In this document: piece by piece, positions 37,184 to 48,026 of the stretch
Numbering within the stretch: the first letter of the stretch is position 1
Layout of the letters: each line of letters begins with the position of its first letter
Assembly: GCF_900107705.1 (NCBI RefSeq)
Contig: NZ_FNRE01000016.1
Coordinates: 1 to 64,000, forward strand
From: Prevotella sp. tc2-28
Lineage (GTDB): Bacteria > Bacteroidota > Bacteroidia > Bacteroidales > Bacteroidaceae
Direction of reading: 5' to 3'
DNA length: 64,000 bases
Program-made: the position numbers and the translations under genes
The notes under the pieces: model-generated
The model's input: only the letters and a program-made list of their open reading frames with translations
Told to the model about the DNA's origin: nothing
The model's database searches: none

Positions 37184-37258
37184 GGGCGCTTAGCTCAGCT
37201 GGTTTAGAGCATCTGCCTTACAAGCAGAGGGTCGGGGGTTCGAATCCCTCAGCGCCCA
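37184..37258 (+). tRNA. tRNA-Val (TAC), copy 2
   Basis: Identical in all 75 bases to the gene at 34993, with anticodon TAC and no encoded CCA. The -7 box and leader are also duplicated, so the repeat unit covers about 100 bp and brackets paaK and the ACT gene. Confidence 0.97.
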
Positions 37259-37267
37259 CTCCATGAG

Positions 37268-37290
37268 AAGTCCCGAGAGGGACTTTTTTT
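37268..37290 (+). terminator. Terminator of tRNA-Val copy 2
   Basis: AAGTCCC-GAGA-GGGACTT followed by TTTTT. The stem sequence differs from the copy 1 terminator, so the duplication stopped at the tRNA end. Confidence 0.85.
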
Positions 37291-37339
37291 GTTAAATGAG
37301 AGAAAGTATAGCTATATAATAAATAAGGTATAAAAGAAA

Positions 37340-38689
37340 ATGGAACTGGACGCACTAACCGCCATCTCGCCTATTGATGGCCGCTACAGAAACAAAACCG
37401 AACAACTGGCAGGATATTTCTCAGAATATGCTTTAATTCGCTATCGCGTTCGTGTGGAGATTGAATACTTCATCACCCTCTGTGAATTGCCTTTGCCTCA
37501 ACTGGAGAACTTTAACCACGACCTGTTTGAACCGTTGCGCGATATCTATCGCCAGTTCACCGAGCAGGATGCTGCCCGTGTGAAGGAGATAGAGAAGACC
37601 ACCAACCACGACGTGAAGGCTGTGGAGTATTTCATCAAGGAGAAAATTGATGTGCTAAGCGGTTTCCCCGCAGGCGCAAAGGAATTCATCCATTTTGGAC
37701 TGACTTCGCAGGATATCAACAATACCAGCGTGCCCTTGAGCATCAAGGAGGCGTTGGAAGAGGTGTATTATCCTATCGTGGAAGAGTTGATTGAACAGCT
37801 GAACGACTATGCCGAGCAGTGGAAAAACGTGCCGATGCTGGCCAAGACCCACGGACAGCCAGCTTCTCCTACCCGTCTGGGTAAGGAAGTGATGGTCTAT
37901 GTCTATCGTTTGGAAGAACAGCTCCGCGGACTGAAGGATACACCTATCACCGCTAAGTTTGGTGGTGCTACAGGTAATTACAATGCACACCATGTGGCTT
38001 ATCCGCAGTATGACTGGCGTGAGTTCGGAAACAGCTTTGTCAGCGAGAAACTTGGACTGGAGCGTGAACAATGGACTACCCAGATTTCGAACTACGACTG
38101 GCTGGGTGCCATCTTCGACGCCATGCGACGTATCAATACCATTATCATCGACCTTGACCGCGACTTCTGGATGTATATCTCTATGGAGTATTTCAAGCAG
38201 AAGATCAAGGCCGGCGAGGTAGGAAGCAGTGCGATGCCCCATAAGGTAAACCCCATTGATTTTGAAAATTCTGAGGGGAATATGGGTATGGCTAATGCCA
38301 TTCTTGGATTTTTGGCACAGAAATTGCCTGTAAGCCGACTGCAGCGCGACTTGACCGACTCTACGGTGTTGCGTAATGTGGGCGTTCCCATGGGTCATGC
38401 CCTAATTGCCATCCAGAGCACCTTGAAAGGTCTGCGCAAACTGATACTCAACGAGAATAAGTTGCAAGAAGACCTTGACAATACATGGGCTGTAGTGGCT
38501 GAGGCTATCCAAACCATCCTGCGCCGTGAGGCCTATCCACATCCCTATGAGGCTCTGAAGGCTTTGACACGTACCAACCAGAAGATGACGGAGCAGACCA
38601 TCCACGAGTTCATTCAAGGCTTGGAGGTCAGCGACGAGGTAAAAGAAGAACTGATGGCTATCACGCCAATGAGTTATACAGGAATTTAA
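37340..38689 (+). CDS. purB: Adenylosuccinate lyase
   Basis: The 449-residue fumarase/aspartase-superfamily enzyme makes AICAR from SAICAR and AMP from adenylosuccinate. It begins LDALTAISPIDGRYRNKTEQ. It has the catalytic regions HFGLTSQDINNT and AKTHGQPASPTRLG, and the signature loop GSSAMPHKVNPIDFENSEGN with its flexible Ser pair. Length fits the long PurB class. Confidence 0.96.
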   Translation: MELDALTAISPIDGRYRNKTEQLAGYFSEYALIRYRVRVEIEYFITLCELPLPQLENFNHDLFEPLRDIYRQFTEQDAARVKEIEKTTNHDVKAVEYFIKEKIDVLSGFPAGAKEFIHFGLTSQDINNTSVPLSIKEALEEVYYPIVEELIEQLNDYAEQWKNVPMLAKTHGQPASPTRLGKEVMVYVYRLEEQLRGLKDTPITAKFGGATGNYNAHHVAYPQYDWREFGNSFVSEKLGLEREQWTTQISNYDWLGAIFDAMRRINTIIIDLDRDFWMYISMEYFKQKIKAGEVGSSAMPHKVNPIDFENSEGNMGMANAILGFLAQKLPVSRLQRDLTDSTVLRNVGVPMGHALIAIQSTLKGLRKLILNENKLQEDLDNTWAVVAEAIQTILRREAYPHPYEALKALTRTNQKMTEQTIHEFIQGLEVSDEVKEELMAITPMSYTGI

Positions 38690-38728
38690 CTAACTACAAA
38701 ACAAGATGAGAGCCGTGAGGCGCGGAGA

Positions 38729-38770
38729 GAATTGAAGAATTAAAAAATTGAAGAATTAAAGAATTGAAAA
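38729..38770 (+). repeat. 16-bp tandem repeat before RluB-like gene
   Basis: GAATTGAAGAATTAAA is present twice and a third time in part, ending 3 bases before the ATG at 38773. It occupies the ribosome-binding region. Confidence 0.7.
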
Positions 38771-38772
38771 GT

Positions 38773-40185
38773 ATGGAATTTGAAAACGAACAGAAACACG
38801 AGGAGCTGTCATCAGAACAGCAGAACATGAACCACGCTGACGATAACGGTCAGGCACGAAGTGGTTATCAGGGCTATCGCCCCGGACGTTCACCACGTCC
38901 GCGTATTCATCAGCCAAAGCCTTATAGTCCCCAAGGAGGCTACAATCGCAGTCAGAATCAGGAGGATGGCGGTTTCCGTCCAGAGGGTTTCGGTGCCGGT
39001 TTACAAAGCGGTGCTCCTCAGCGTGGCGGCTATCGTCCCCGTAACAATTATAATAGTGAGGGCGGCTATCAGCCCCGTCCCCGTCAGCAGTATGGCCAGC
39101 AACAGCAAGGCTACCGCCCTCGTCCTCAGTATGGTCAGCAGGAAGGCGGCTATCGTCCACGCTATAACCAGCAGGAGGGAGAAGGTGGCTATCAGCCCCG
39201 TCCCCGTCAGCAGTATGGCCAGCAACAGCAAGGCTATCGTCCTCGCCAGCAGTATGGTCAGCAGGGCGGTTATCAGCCCCGTCACCAGGGTGGCTATCAG
39301 CCCCGTCAGCAGGGTGGTTACCAACAGCGTGGCGGCTATCAGCAGCGCCCCGGCGGTTATCAACAGCGTCCCGGTGGCTATCGTCAGCATACCCCTGGAT
39401 ATGATCCCAATGCAAAGTATAGCTTGAAGAAGCGTATTGAGTACAAGGAGGAGAACTACGATCCTAATGAGCCTATCCGTCTGAACAAGTTCTTGGCAAA
39501 TGCCGGTGTTTGCAGCCGTCGTGAAGCCGATGAGTTTATCCAGGCAGGTGTGGTTACCGTCAATGGTGAGGTTGTTACTGAACTGGGAACCAAGGTACTG
39601 CGTACTGATGAGGTGAAGTTCCACGATCAGCCTGTTACCATGGAGAAGAAGGTTTATGTGCTGTTGAACAAGCCGAAGGACTATGTCACCACAAGCGACG
39701 ATCCTCAGCAACGTAAGACCGTGATGGACCTGGTTAAGAATGCTTGTCCCGAGCGCATCTACCCTGTAGGTCGTCTAGACCGTAACACTACGGGTGTGCT
39801 CCTGCTCACCAACGATGGTGACCTGGCATCTAAGCTGACTCATCCGAAGTTCCTGAAGAAGAAGATTTATCATGTTTATCTTGACAAGAACGTGACGGCT
39901 CATGACATGCAACAGATTGCTGAGGGAATCACGCTGGATGACGGTGAGATCAAGGCAGATGCTATTGAGTACGCTGACCCCGTTGACAAGAAGCAGGTAG
40001 GCATTGAGATTCACTCTGGTAAGAACCGTATTGTGCGTCGTATCTTCGAGAGCCTGGGCTACAAGGTTACCAAGTTGGATCGTGTCCAGTTTGCCGGCCT
40101 GACTAAGAAGAATGTACGTCGTGGTGACTGGCGCTACCTCACAGAAGAAGAGGTTGACCGTCTCCGCATGGGTGCTTATGAATAA
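38773..40185 (+). CDS. RluB-like pseudouridine synthase with Gly/Gln/Tyr-rich arm
   Basis: This ~470-residue protein has two parts. Residues ~1-215 are a low-complexity arm of repeated [11 protein letters not shown] and GYRPR units, very rich in Gly, Gln, Arg and Tyr and surely disordered. Residues ~230-470 are an RluB/RsuA-type enzyme with an S4 RNA-binding domain ([20 protein letters not shown]) and the catalytic Asp in [17 protein letters not shown]. It should convert a uridine in rRNA to pseudouridine. Such arms are common on Bacteroidota RluB. They resemble RGG/prion-like tails that bind RNA or form condensates, but that role is inference. I start at the ATG rather than the upstream TTG. 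Confidence 0.92.
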   Translation: MEFENEQKHEELSSEQQNMNHADDNGQARSGYQGYRPGRSPRPRIHQPKPYSPQGGYNRSQNQEDGGFRPEGFGAGLQSGAPQRGGYRPRNNYNSEGGYQPRPRQQYGQQQQGYRPRPQYGQQEGGYRPRYNQQEGEGGYQPRPRQQYGQQQQGYRPRQQYGQQGGYQPRHQGGYQPRQQGGYQQRGGYQQRPGGYQQRPGGYRQHTPGYDPNAKYSLKKRIEYKEENYDPNEPIRLNKFLANAGVCSRREADEFIQAGVVTVNGEVVTELGTKVLRTDEVKFHDQPVTMEKKVYVLLNKPKDYVTTSDDPQQRKTVMDLVKNACPERIYPVGRLDRNTTGVLLLTNDGDLASKLTHPKFLKKKIYHVYLDKNVTAHDMQQIAEGITLDDGEIKADAIEYADPVDKKQVGIEIHSGKNRIVRRIFESLGYKVTKLDRVQFAGLTKKNVRRGDWRYLTEEEVDRLRMGAYE

Positions 40186-40193
40186 TTAATAAT

Positions 40194-41633
40194 ATGAAAA
40201 GAACAAAGATAGTTGATGTACTGAAAAGTACGGAATTTGGAAAAGAAGTCTGCGTGAAGGGTTGGGTGCGTACGCATCGCAGCTCAAAGGCAGTGGATTT
40301 CATTGCGCTGAACGACGGTTCAACGATTAAGAATGTACAGGTGGTCGTTGACCCCACGAAGTTTGATGAGCAGTTGCTGAAGGATATCACTACAGGAGCT
40401 TGTATCTGTGCTGTCGGTACGCTGGTAGAGAGCCAGGGTGCCGGTCAGGCTTGCGAGATTCAGGCCACCAGTCTGGAGGTTTATGGTCTCTGCGACAATA
40501 CCTATCCTATGCAGAAGAAGGGACAGTCGTTCGAAGTGATGCGTAAGAATGCCCATATGCGTCTGCGCACCAATACCTTTGGTGCCGTGATGCGCATCCG
40601 TCATAACATGGCAATGGCAATCCACACCTATTTCCATGATCATGGCTTCTTCTATTTCCACACACCGCTCATTACTGCTTCTGACTGTGAAGGTGCAGGA
40701 AACATGTTCCAGGTAACCACCAAGAATCTCTATGACCTGAAGAAAGACGAGAACGGCAAGATTATCTACGACGACGACTTCTTCGGTGAACAGACCTCGC
40801 TGACCGTATCTGGTCAGTTGGAGGGTGAGTTGGGTGCTACGGCTCTGGGAGCTATCTACACCTTCGGACCCACCTTCCGTGCAGAGAACTCCAATACCCC
40901 TCGCCACCTGGCTGAGTTCTGGATGGTTGAGCCTGAGGTAGCTTTCTTGGATCAGGAAGAATTGATGGACTTGGAAGAAGACTTTATCAAGTACTGCGTA
41001 CGCTGGGCCTTGGATAACTGTAAGGACGACCTGCAGTTCCTGAACCAGATGATTGATAAGACACTCATTGCACGTCTGGAGGGCGTACTGAAGGAGACTT
41101 TTGTCCGTCTGCCTTACACGGAGGGTATCAATATCCTGCAGGAGGCTATCAAGAATGGTAAGAAGTTTGAGTTCCCCTGCAACTGGGGTGACGACTTGGC
41201 CAGTGAGCATGAGCGCTACCTCGTGGAGGAACACTTCAAGAAGCCTGTCATCATGACAGACTATCCTCGTGCCTTCAAGTCGTTCTATATGAAACAGAAC
41301 CAAGATACTGCCGATGGCGGTTCTGTAGGCTACAAGGGAGCCGTGGCTCCTGGTCCTACGATGCAAGGTACCGATGTGCTGTTCCCGCAGATTGGTGAGA
41401 TTATCGGAGGATCAGTCCGTGAGGAGAGCTATGACAAACTGATGGGAGAGATTAATCGCCGTGAGATGGACAAGACCCATCTCTGGTGGTATATCGATAC
41501 CCGCAAGTGGGGTTCATGTCCTCATGCCGGATTCGGACTAGGCTTTGAGCGTCTCATCCTGTTCGTAACAGGTATGCAGAACATCCGCGACGTCATCCCC
41601 TTCCCGCGTACTCCGAAATCGGCCGAGTTCTAA
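40194..41633 (+). CDS. asnS: Asparaginyl-tRNA synthetase
   Basis: The 479-residue class II synthetase charges tRNA-Asn. It has an N-terminal OB fold ([24 protein letters not shown]) and class II motif 2 ([21 protein letters not shown]). Motif 3 is GFGLGFERL near the C-terminus. The long form with an insertion is typical for Bacteroidota AsnS. It lies 8 bases after the RluB-like gene. Its stop overlaps by 4 bases the end of the convergent CvfB-like gene. Confidence 0.96.
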   Translation: MKRTKIVDVLKSTEFGKEVCVKGWVRTHRSSKAVDFIALNDGSTIKNVQVVVDPTKFDEQLLKDITTGACICAVGTLVESQGAGQACEIQATSLEVYGLCDNTYPMQKKGQSFEVMRKNAHMRLRTNTFGAVMRIRHNMAMAIHTYFHDHGFFYFHTPLITASDCEGAGNMFQVTTKNLYDLKKDENGKIIYDDDFFGEQTSLTVSGQLEGELGATALGAIYTFGPTFRAENSNTPRHLAEFWMVEPEVAFLDQEELMDLEEDFIKYCVRWALDNCKDDLQFLNQMIDKTLIARLEGVLKETFVRLPYTEGINILQEAIKNGKKFEFPCNWGDDLASEHERYLVEEHFKKPVIMTDYPRAFKSFYMKQNQDTADGGSVGYKGAVAPGPTMQGTDVLFPQIGEIIGGSVREESYDKLMGEINRREMDKTHLWWYIDTRKWGSCPHAGFGLGFERLILFVTGMQNIRDVIPFPRTPKSAEF

Positions 41634-42460
41634 ACAAGGTCGATTCCGTTATCGGAAATTGTTATCAGTCGGCGGCGGTATAAGTCGCCGACTGCTTTTT
41701 TATATACTTTCTTGGAAACCTTGAAACGGTCGGCAATCAGTTCCGACGGACTCTTGTCACCAAGGTCACAATGGCCGTCGTTCTCCTGCAGATAGCGCAG
41801 CAATACTTCCGAGAACTCTTCCGTCTGACGACGTCCTGTCGGTTGCAGGGTGATGTCTATCTTGTTGTCTTGTCTGATGTGGTCTACATAAGCCGTCATC
41901 CGGTCGCCTGTATGTAACGGCTGGAATATCTGGTCTTCATAGATGAGCCCCTGATAGTGGTTGTCTACAATAGCCTTGAAGCCTAAGTCTGTCTTTTGCC
42001 AGATAAGGATGTCTACGGCGTCGCCATGTTTGTAGGGGGGACGGTCTGAATAGAGGTATTTGTCCACTTTTGCAGTAGCAATCAGTCGGTGGCTCTCCTC
42101 ATCTTCCTTAATATAGACCACGTAATGGTAGCCTTTCTGCATCCGCATCTTCTGTTCGCGGAACGGACAGAACAGGTCTTTCATCAATCCCCAGTTCAGG
42201 AATGCACCGTATTCGTTGACCCATGCCACTTCAAGACAGGCGATGTCACCTACCTTTGCCAAGGGGTGAAGCGTGGTAGCAACAAGTTTCTCGTCTTGGT
42301 CGAGGTAGATAAATACCTCCAGTTCGTCGCCAATCTTCGCATTCTTTGGCACGTAGCGGGTAGGGAGTAGTATCTCACCGGCATTGCCTCCGTCCAGATA
42401 GAGTCCGAAGTCGACGCTCTTGACTATCTTCAATGTGTTGTAATCACCTAGCTTTATCAT
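41630..42460 (-). CDS. CvfB-like S1 RNA-binding protein
   Basis: The 276-residue protein resembles CvfB: several S1-like RNA-binding domains ([60 protein letters not shown]). A C-terminal winged helix follows ([20 protein letters not shown]). In Staphylococcus CvfB affects virulence gene expression; here it is probably a general RNA-binding regulator. It overlaps the preceding LolD gene by 4 bases and ends the antiporter-lolD-cvfB operon. Confidence 0.9.
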   Translation of the reverse strand: MIKLGDYNTLKIVKSVDFGLYLDGGNAGEILLPTRYVPKNAKIGDELEVFIYLDQDEKLVATTLHPLAKVGDIACLEVAWVNEYGAFLNWGLMKDLFCPFREQKMRMQKGYHYVVYIKEDEESHRLIATAKVDKYLYSDRPPYKHGDAVDILIWQKTDLGFKAIVDNHYQGLIYEDQIFQPLHTGDRMTAYVDHIRQDNKIDITLQPTGRRQTEEFSEVLLRYLQENDGHCDLGDKSPSELIADRFKVSKKVYKKAVGDLYRRRLITISDNGIDLV

Positions 42461-43107
42461 ATAATCAGTCCGTCTTTAAGATGAATAGTACGGTCGGTAA
42501 TTGATGCCAGTTGCTCATCGTGTGTGACAATGACAAAGGTCTGTCCGAACTGGTCACGAAGGTCGAAGAACAGCTGGTGCAGTTCAGCCTTGTTCTGTGA
42601 ATCCAGCGAGCCGCTAGGCTCGTCAGCCAGGATGACTGCCGGATTGTTGACCAATGCCCGCGCCACAGCCACACGCTGCTTCTCACCACCCGACAGCTCG
42701 TTAGGTTTATGCTGAGCCCGCTGACTGAGGCCCATAAACTGCAGGAGTTCTTCGGCCCGTTGTCTGGCTGCTTTGTTGGAGGCTCCTGCGATATAGGCAG
42801 GTATCATGATGTTCTCCAGTGCCGTGAATTCAGGCAACAGCTGATGGAACTGGAACACGAAGCCAATGTGGCGGTTGCGGAAGTCTGAAAGCTTCTTCTG
42901 CGAGAGTTGCGTGGTGTCAATGTCGTCAATAAGTACTGAACCAGCGTCTGGCCGGTCCAAGGTACCCATAATCTGTAACAAGGTGGTCTTGCCTGCACCG
43001 CTAGGGCCCACGATACTTACCACCTCACCTTTTTCGATGGTGAGGTCAATGCCTTTCAGCACCTCCAAAGAGCCGAAACTCTTCTTGATATTTCTGATTT
43101 CTATCAT
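42457..43107 (-). CDS. ABC transporter ATPase, LolD/MacB-type
   Basis: The 216-residue ATPase has Walker [10 protein letters not shown] (~34-42), signature [15 protein letters not shown] and Walker [13 protein letters not shown]. It is of the LolD/MacB class, which powers mechanotransmission ABC systems such as lipoprotein release. No permease gene is adjacent, so the partner must be elsewhere. It overlaps the antiporter gene by 4 bases and the CvfB-like gene by 4 bases. Confidence 0.9.
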   Translation of the reverse strand: MIEIRNIKKSFGSLEVLKGIDLTIEKGEVVSIVGPSGAGKTTLLQIMGTLDRPDAGSVLIDDIDTTQLSQKKLSDFRNRHIGFVFQFHQLLPEFTALENIMIPAYIAGASNKAARQRAEELLQFMGLSQRAQHKPNELSGGEKQRVAVARALVNNPAVILADEPSGSLDSQNKAELHQLFFDLRDQFGQTFVIVTHDEQLASITDRTIHLKDGLII

Positions 43108-45233
43108 TTCTTATGCTTGTTAATCCATTGCAGGATAGCGTCGTAGATACTGTTCTCCTCCTGGTGTTGTGCTGCCGTGAAGGTCATGCTCTCCTCCTTC
43201 TGTGTACCATATTGGTCGGGGAAGATAATCATCAAGTTCTTACCGGCGAAATGCTGCATCAGTTCGTTGGGCAGCCTGTCGAGCGCATTCTTATACGAAA
43301 TGGTACCTTTACGGGCTGTGATGACCACAAACATGTGGTCCTCGCTGACATTCTCGGCCAGTCGGGGTAATTCGTTCCAATGTGCCATAAAGGTGTATTC
43401 CGCTCTGACGCTGGGATGATGGTTGGTGATATATGCTCTGATCAAGTCCATAGACTCGTGGCGTCCATGGAACTGGATACGACAGTCCAGATTCCCTGCC
43501 ATGCGGCTGATACGCTCCAGCCAACGGTGGAAGCCTGGCTCGAATTCAGCCCTTGAGGGCACCACCACCTGTATCAGGCGCAGCGTGTTCAATGGTTGCA
43601 CAAATCGTGTCAGCACTATCTGACGGTTCAGTCCATTATAGAGGCTTTGTATGAAGTCACCCCAGAATTTCGGGTTAATCTCCGTGTGGACGTGCATGCC
43701 CATGATAATCTCCGAGGTGCCCGACTCGCGGAAGGCATGTTTGATGCCATTGGCAATGTTCGTAGCTAGTCTGACCTGTGTCTGCATGGTGACATCAGCC
43801 GAACTGGCTCGCTGTTGCAGACGTTCCAATAGGCGTAGACCTTCTTCGCGATGCTTGGCAGCATTGTTGTCGTCATATACCACGTTCAGGGCTACCAGTT
43901 CGCGGTTCAACTTCACGTTGCGCATCATCAGTGCTAATTCCAGCAGTTGTGGTGCAATCTCCGGGTATTTCACGCAGAGAAGTATCTTCTCGTCGTCTGT
44001 CTTATTCTTCTCGTTACTTTCATCTAATCGGTCACCTCTTAATATAATCTGCTTAGAGGCGTGTTCCGTCATCATCGTGCTGATGATACAGGTAATCAGA
44101 ATCATGATAACTACACCGTTCAGCATCTCGTTGTTCACCAGATAGATGCCTGGGCTCACTTCCAGGCGCATTCCCACCATGACCATGGCGATAGCACCGG
44201 CAGCATGGGCGCAGGTTAGTCCGAACATCATGTGTCCGGCAGCCTTTGGCAGACGGAACAGTAAACTGGACAGGTAGGCTGCCACCGCTTTGCCGAAAGT
44301 GCCGAAGAAGGCTATCAGGGCTACTACGGCCAGCATTCGCTTCCCTTCAAAGAGCGTGCCGACATTAATGAGCATGCCCACACCTATCAGGAAATAGGGG
44401 ATAAAAAGTGCGTTGCCAATAAACTCGATACGGTTCATCAGCGGTGACACGTGTGGGATGTACCTGTTAAGGATAAGTCCGGAGATGAAGGCTCCCACGA
44501 TGCCTTCCACGCCAATGGCCTCGGAGCATGCTGCGGAGAGGAACATCACCGACAGGACATAGATGAACTGCATGATGGCATCGCTGTAACGGCGCAGGAA
44601 ATAGCGCGTCACCTTGGGGATAATCCATATACAGCCTACACAGAATAGGATAAATTTCAATAGGAAGAGCAGCCAGAAGCCGATACCCACGTCTTCTCCG
44701 TAAGCTGCTGCTAAGGCTGCCAGCATCAGCAGCGCCATGAATAGCGACAGCATGGACGAGCCCACGCTCAGCATAACGCTGGAGTCGCGCTGCAAACCAT
44801 AACGCGAGATGATGGGGTAGGCTATCAACGTGTTGGATGCCATGATGCAACCCAATAGGAACGAGGCTGTCGACGAGTAGTCCAGCAGCCACATGGCCAT
44901 CACGTAAGTCAGGATAAGTGGTATCAGACAGGTCAACAGACCGAAAAGCAGGAAACGCCGGGAGTTCTTCTTCACACTCTCCAGGTCCATCTCCAGTCCG
45001 GCCAGGAACATGATGTAGAGCAACCCTACCTTGCCGAACAACTCGAACGAAGAGTCTCGCGTAAGGATGTTCAGTCCGTGTTCACCAATCAGCACACCCG
45101 CCAAAACCATGCCGATAATATGTGGAATGCGCAGCTTACCCATGATAATGGGGGCTAGCAGGATAATCAGCAGTACGACGAAGAAGATGAGCGTCGGACT
45201 CGTGATGGGGAAATATGTACTTAAAATCAGCAT
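43104..45233 (-). CDS. CPA2-family cation:proton antiporter
   Basis: The 709-residue protein has ~12 hydrophobic helices in the first 420 residues, with CPA2 features ([60 protein letters not shown]). A ~280-residue soluble C-terminal half follows with universal-stress-like folds. It would exchange Na+ or K+ for H+ across the inner membrane; ion choice cannot be read. It is the first gene of a three-gene minus operon and diverges from asd. Confidence 0.92.
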   Translation of the reverse strand: MLILSTYFPITSPTLIFFVVLLIILLAPIIMGKLRIPHIIGMVLAGVLIGEHGLNILTRDSSFELFGKVGLLYIMFLAGLEMDLESVKKNSRRFLLFGLLTCLIPLILTYVMAMWLLDYSSTASFLLGCIMASNTLIAYPIISRYGLQRDSSVMLSVGSSMLSLFMALLMLAALAAAYGEDVGIGFWLLFLLKFILFCVGCIWIIPKVTRYFLRRYSDAIMQFIYVLSVMFLSAACSEAIGVEGIVGAFISGLILNRYIPHVSPLMNRIEFIGNALFIPYFLIGVGMLINVGTLFEGKRMLAVVALIAFFGTFGKAVAAYLSSLLFRLPKAAGHMMFGLTCAHAAGAIAMVMVGMRLEVSPGIYLVNNEMLNGVVIMILITCIISTMMTEHASKQIILRGDRLDESNEKNKTDDEKILLCVKYPEIAPQLLELALMMRNVKLNRELVALNVVYDDNNAAKHREEGLRLLERLQQRASSADVTMQTQVRLATNIANGIKHAFRESGTSEIIMGMHVHTEINPKFWGDFIQSLYNGLNRQIVLTRFVQPLNTLRLIQVVVPSRAEFEPGFHRWLERISRMAGNLDCRIQFHGRHESMDLIRAYITNHHPSVRAEYTFMAHWNELPRLAENVSEDHMFVVITARKGTISYKNALDRLPNELMQHFAGKNLMIIFPDQYGTQKEESMTFTAAQHQEENSIYDAILQWINKHKK

Positions 45234-45240
45234 TTCGTCT

Positions 45241-45280
45241 GCAAAGTTAGCAATTTTCTGAAAATTATTACTAACTTTGC
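45241..45280. promoter_or_regulatory. Divergent overlapping promoters, antiporter and asd
   Basis: GCAAAGTTAG (45241-45250) and CTAACTTTGC (45271-45280) are perfect 10-bp inverted repeats, each containing a -7 box TAACTTTG. One faces left to the antiporter operon and one faces right to asd. The boxes are only 22 bases apart, so the two polymerase sites overlap and firing should be mutually exclusive. Confidence 0.7.
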
Positions 45281-45315
45281 AGCCGGAAATTAAATGATCA
45301 AGAAAAATTAGACTT

Positions 45316-46329
45316 ATGAAAGTAGCTATTGTGGGCGCCTCTGGTGCCGTAGGTCAGGAGTTCTTGAGACTCCTCGACGAGAGAAATTTCCCCATGGACG
45401 AACTGGTGTTGTTTGGCTCTGAGCGTAGCGCAGGCACAAAGTATACCTTCCGTGGTAAGGAGCTTACTGTGAAGTTGCTCCAACACAACGACGACTTCAA
45501 GGACGTTGATATTGCCTTTACCTCTGCAGGTGCAGGCACTTCAAAAGAGTTTGCTGAGACCATTACCAAGTACGGTGCAGTCATGATTGACAACAGTTCT
45601 GCTTTCCGTATGGACGCTGATGTGCCCTTGGTCGTTCCTGAGTGTAATGCCGAGGATGCCTTGAATCGCCCCCGTGGCATCATTGCCAATCCGAACTGTA
45701 CGACCATTATGATGGTTGTCGTGCTCCAGCCGCTGGAGAACATCAGCCACATCAAGCGTATCCACGTCAGCTCTTATCAGAGTGCTTCTGGTGCCGGTGC
45801 CGCTGCTATGGCTGAACTGCAGCAGCAGTACAAGGAGATGGTAGAGACCGGTGAGGTGAAGACCATCAAGAAGTTCCCCCACCAGTTGGCTTACAACGTC
45901 ATTCCGCAGATTGACGTCTTCCAGCCCAACGGTTATACCAAGGAAGAGATGAAGATGTATAACGAGACGCAGAAAATCATGCATACCGATGCCAAGTGCT
46001 CAGCTATGTGTGTACGTGTCAGTTCGTTACGTTCTCACTCCGAGAGCGTTTGGATTGAGACCGAGCGTCCTATCAGTGTAGAGGAGGCTCAGAAGGCTAT
46101 CGCTGCTGCTCCCGGCTGTACATTGGTTGACGATCCTGCCAACCTCGTTTATCCCATGCCGTTGGAGACTGCCGGCAAGGACGATGTCTTCGTAGGACGT
46201 GTCCGCAAGGACCTCAGCGATGAGAACGGTCTTACTTTCTGGCTCTCTGGCGACCAGATTCGCAAGGGTGCGGCCTTGAATGCCGTTCAGATTGGTGAGT
46301 ACCTGATAAAAGTAGGTAATGTGAAATAA
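45316..46329 (+). CDS. asd: Aspartate-semialdehyde dehydrogenase
   Basis: The 337-residue enzyme reduces aspartyl phosphate to the semialdehyde, feeding lysine/diaminopimelate, threonine and methionine synthesis. It shows the NADP-binding start [18 protein letters not shown], the active-site Cys in [14 protein letters not shown], and the catalytic His in [11 protein letters not shown]. Length is normal. It is a single gene from the divergent promoter. Confidence 0.96.
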   Translation: MKVAIVGASGAVGQEFLRLLDERNFPMDELVLFGSERSAGTKYTFRGKELTVKLLQHNDDFKDVDIAFTSAGAGTSKEFAETITKYGAVMIDNSSAFRMDADVPLVVPECNAEDALNRPRGIIANPNCTTIMMVVVLQPLENISHIKRIHVSSYQSASGAGAAAMAELQQQYKEMVETGEVKTIKKFPHQLAYNVIPQIDVFQPNGYTKEEMKMYNETQKIMHTDAKCSAMCVRVSSLRSHSESVWIETERPISVEEAQKAIAAAPGCTLVDDPANLVYPMPLETAGKDDVFVGRVRKDLSDENGLTFWLSGDQIRKGAALNAVQIGEYLIKVGNVK

Positions 46330-46404
46330 CCCGGGGTTATTGGTCAATAACCCTGCCTTATCAAACAATAACCCGTCCTTATCGCACAATAAGGGCGGGT
46401 TATT
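46324..46404. repeat. 21-bp-period repeat and terminator between asd and DUF6850
   Basis: CAATAACCC-type units start at 46324, 46345, 46366 and 46387, exactly 21 bases apart. Units are palindromic: AATAACCC is mirrored by GGGTTATT. The last pair can form a 16-bp stem (46367-46404, one mismatch). The array lies between convergent genes, so it may serve as the terminator for both. Confidence 0.75.
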
Positions 46405-46418
46405 TCGTTGGCTGTTGC

Positions 46419-48026
46419 CTAGAACAGACAACCGATGGCCAATTGTAAGCTAAGACGGTAGTTCCCGTCAGTATACTCATTGGAAGTCGAGGTTGTTCGA
46501 TAGTTGAAACCACCTCGTGCAAAGGTGTTCAGATGAGTTCCTGGAAATAGGAAACTGTATTTGACTTCTGCTCCGACATGATATTGAGCAGCTGTCAGGT
46601 AACGATACTCCTGATACAGCCAACAGTCGGTTGTAGGTGGTGTCTGTTGGTTGTTTGAGGGCATTTGGTAGATGCCGTCTTGATAAGGGGAGCCGCTTCC
46701 TTTCTGATAACCGACATTCATTGTTGTTGACAATACTCCCTGATGCAACAGGAAATTTCGTGTGGCAGAAGCATGGATAAACGTCGTTTTGAGCTTCTGG
46801 GTCCGATAGTAGGGATACAGAATTCCAGTAACTTTACGTTGCATCCAGTCGACACCAGCCGACAGCATCCAGGTTGGCATTTCTTGTCGAACCTTCAAAT
46901 AGGCTGTATAGCAGAGACCCAAGTTGGTCCACTTCTTGTCAGCACTCTTCACGGGGTCATAGTACTCGTAGTAGTAGGCTCCAGTGCTATTCGTCAGTTC
47001 ACGATAGGTCTCATTGTTGTTGATCAGTTTCTCTGTACGAAGTTGTACGTCGAGTCGGTGTATCGTTGAGGCCTGTGCATACTGCAGGGTGCCCTGATAA
47101 GCCAGCAGGTCTCTTTCATGATTCGTAAAGGTGATGGTGTAAGGGGACTTGCGTCCGTAATAGCCCGTACCGTGAGCTAAGCTGAACTCGTTATGGAATG
47201 ACCATTGACTGCTGGGCTTCCAGACTATTTGCAGGCTTCCTCCGTGTTGGTCTTCCACTAACGGCATCTCACGCCCCATCTCCGTGTAACCGGAAGTTCC
47301 CAACTGTTCTAGGCGCCCCATGAAGGCAGCATAGGCTATCAGCGACTTATAGACCTTATCTTCCTTTCCGTATTTGCTGAAAGTAATGCTTTCGGTGTTA
47401 CGGTGGTATTGGTAGTTGACTCCTAAATGAAGTTGGTTCAATACGCGTGCCATTAACCCGATACTCAGACGGAGGTCCATGAGCTTGTTGCTGTGGCGTA
47501 AATCCTTGTATTTGGCATAATTGGCTGCCGTATAGTCTACTCGGCCACCCAGGGAGATTCCCTTCCATAGGTCCACACCAATAGCCCCCGTGAGTTGGTA
47601 GGTGTCTTGGTGCTTGGTGCCTGTGTTCTCAGTTGTCTCCTCAACGATGTCGAAAGGTTTCCGTGTCGGATTGATAAACGCTGAACCAGCCATGTCACGT
47701 CCCGAGAAGTTTTCGTAACTGACTCTTCCGAAAACGACGGTTCGTGAAGAAAGACGTTGAATGGCTTCTGCACTGGCATTGACCTGAAATACCTTTGGAG
47801 CCTGCCAGTAATCAATAAGTCCACCATTTTCATAAGCCAGTCCTAATTCTGCTTCTGCTATATTTGTTGACTTATATGTTGTCAGACCTGCCGCATTGCT
47901 GCTTGTCAGCCACGGATTGCTTTGCTTCACGAAAGAATAGTCGCGAAGCAATAGAGAATCCTGTGCGCGACAGCATACTGCCGCACACAGGAGTAAGAGG
48001 ATGTATGTTAGTCTCGTAAAGAACAT
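46419..48026 (-). CDS. DUF6850 outer-membrane beta-barrel protein
   Basis: The 535-residue protein has a signal peptide (MFFTRLTYILLLLCAAVCCRAQ), a conserved start of the mature part (SNPWLTSSNAAGLTTY), and many amphipathic strands. It ends in a Phe (LAIGCLF) for barrel assembly. It matches the DUF6850 family, which I know to occur next to DUF4876 lipoproteins and a TonB-dependent receptor in Bacteroidota. It overlaps the DUF4876 gene by 19 bases. Specific role unknown. Confidence 0.85.
   Translation of the reverse strand: MFFTRLTYILLLLCAAVCCRAQDSLLLRDYSFVKQSNPWLTSSNAAGLTTYKSTNIAEAELGLAYENGGLIDYWQAPKVFQVNASAEAIQRLSSRTVVFGRVSYENFSGRDMAGSAFINPTRKPFDIVEETTENTGTKHQDTYQLTGAIGVDLWKGISLGGRVDYTAANYAKYKDLRHSNKLMDLRLSIGLMARVLNQLHLGVNYQYHRNTESITFSKYGKEDKVYKSLIAYAAFMGRLEQLGTSGYTEMGREMPLVEDQHGGSLQIVWKPSSQWSFHNEFSLAHGTGYYGRKSPYTITFTNHERDLLAYQGTLQYAQASTIHRLDVQLRTEKLINNNETYRELTNSTGAYYYEYYDPVKSADKKWTNLGLCYTAYLKVRQEMPTWMLSAGVDWMQRKVTGILYPYYRTQKLKTTFIHASATRNFLLHQGVLSTTMNVGYQKGSGSPYQDGIYQMPSNNQQTPPTTDCWLYQEYRYLTAAQYHVGAEVKYSFLFPGTHLNTFARGGFNYRTTSTSNEYTDGNYRLSLQLAIGCLF

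Noticed and set aside
38756..39415. 219-codon minus-strand frame rich in His, Asp and Gly
   Set aside because: It is the reverse reading of the Gly/Gln/Tyr-rich repeats of the RluB-like gene, so its odd composition is a mirror effect.
40320..41366. 348-codon minus-strand frame in asnS
   Set aside because: asnS is unmistakable on the plus strand; the opposite frame is open because of codon bias.
44467..44892. 141-codon minus-strand frame in the antiporter gene
   Set aside because: It is a different frame of the same strand within the antiporter coding region, without its own start signals.
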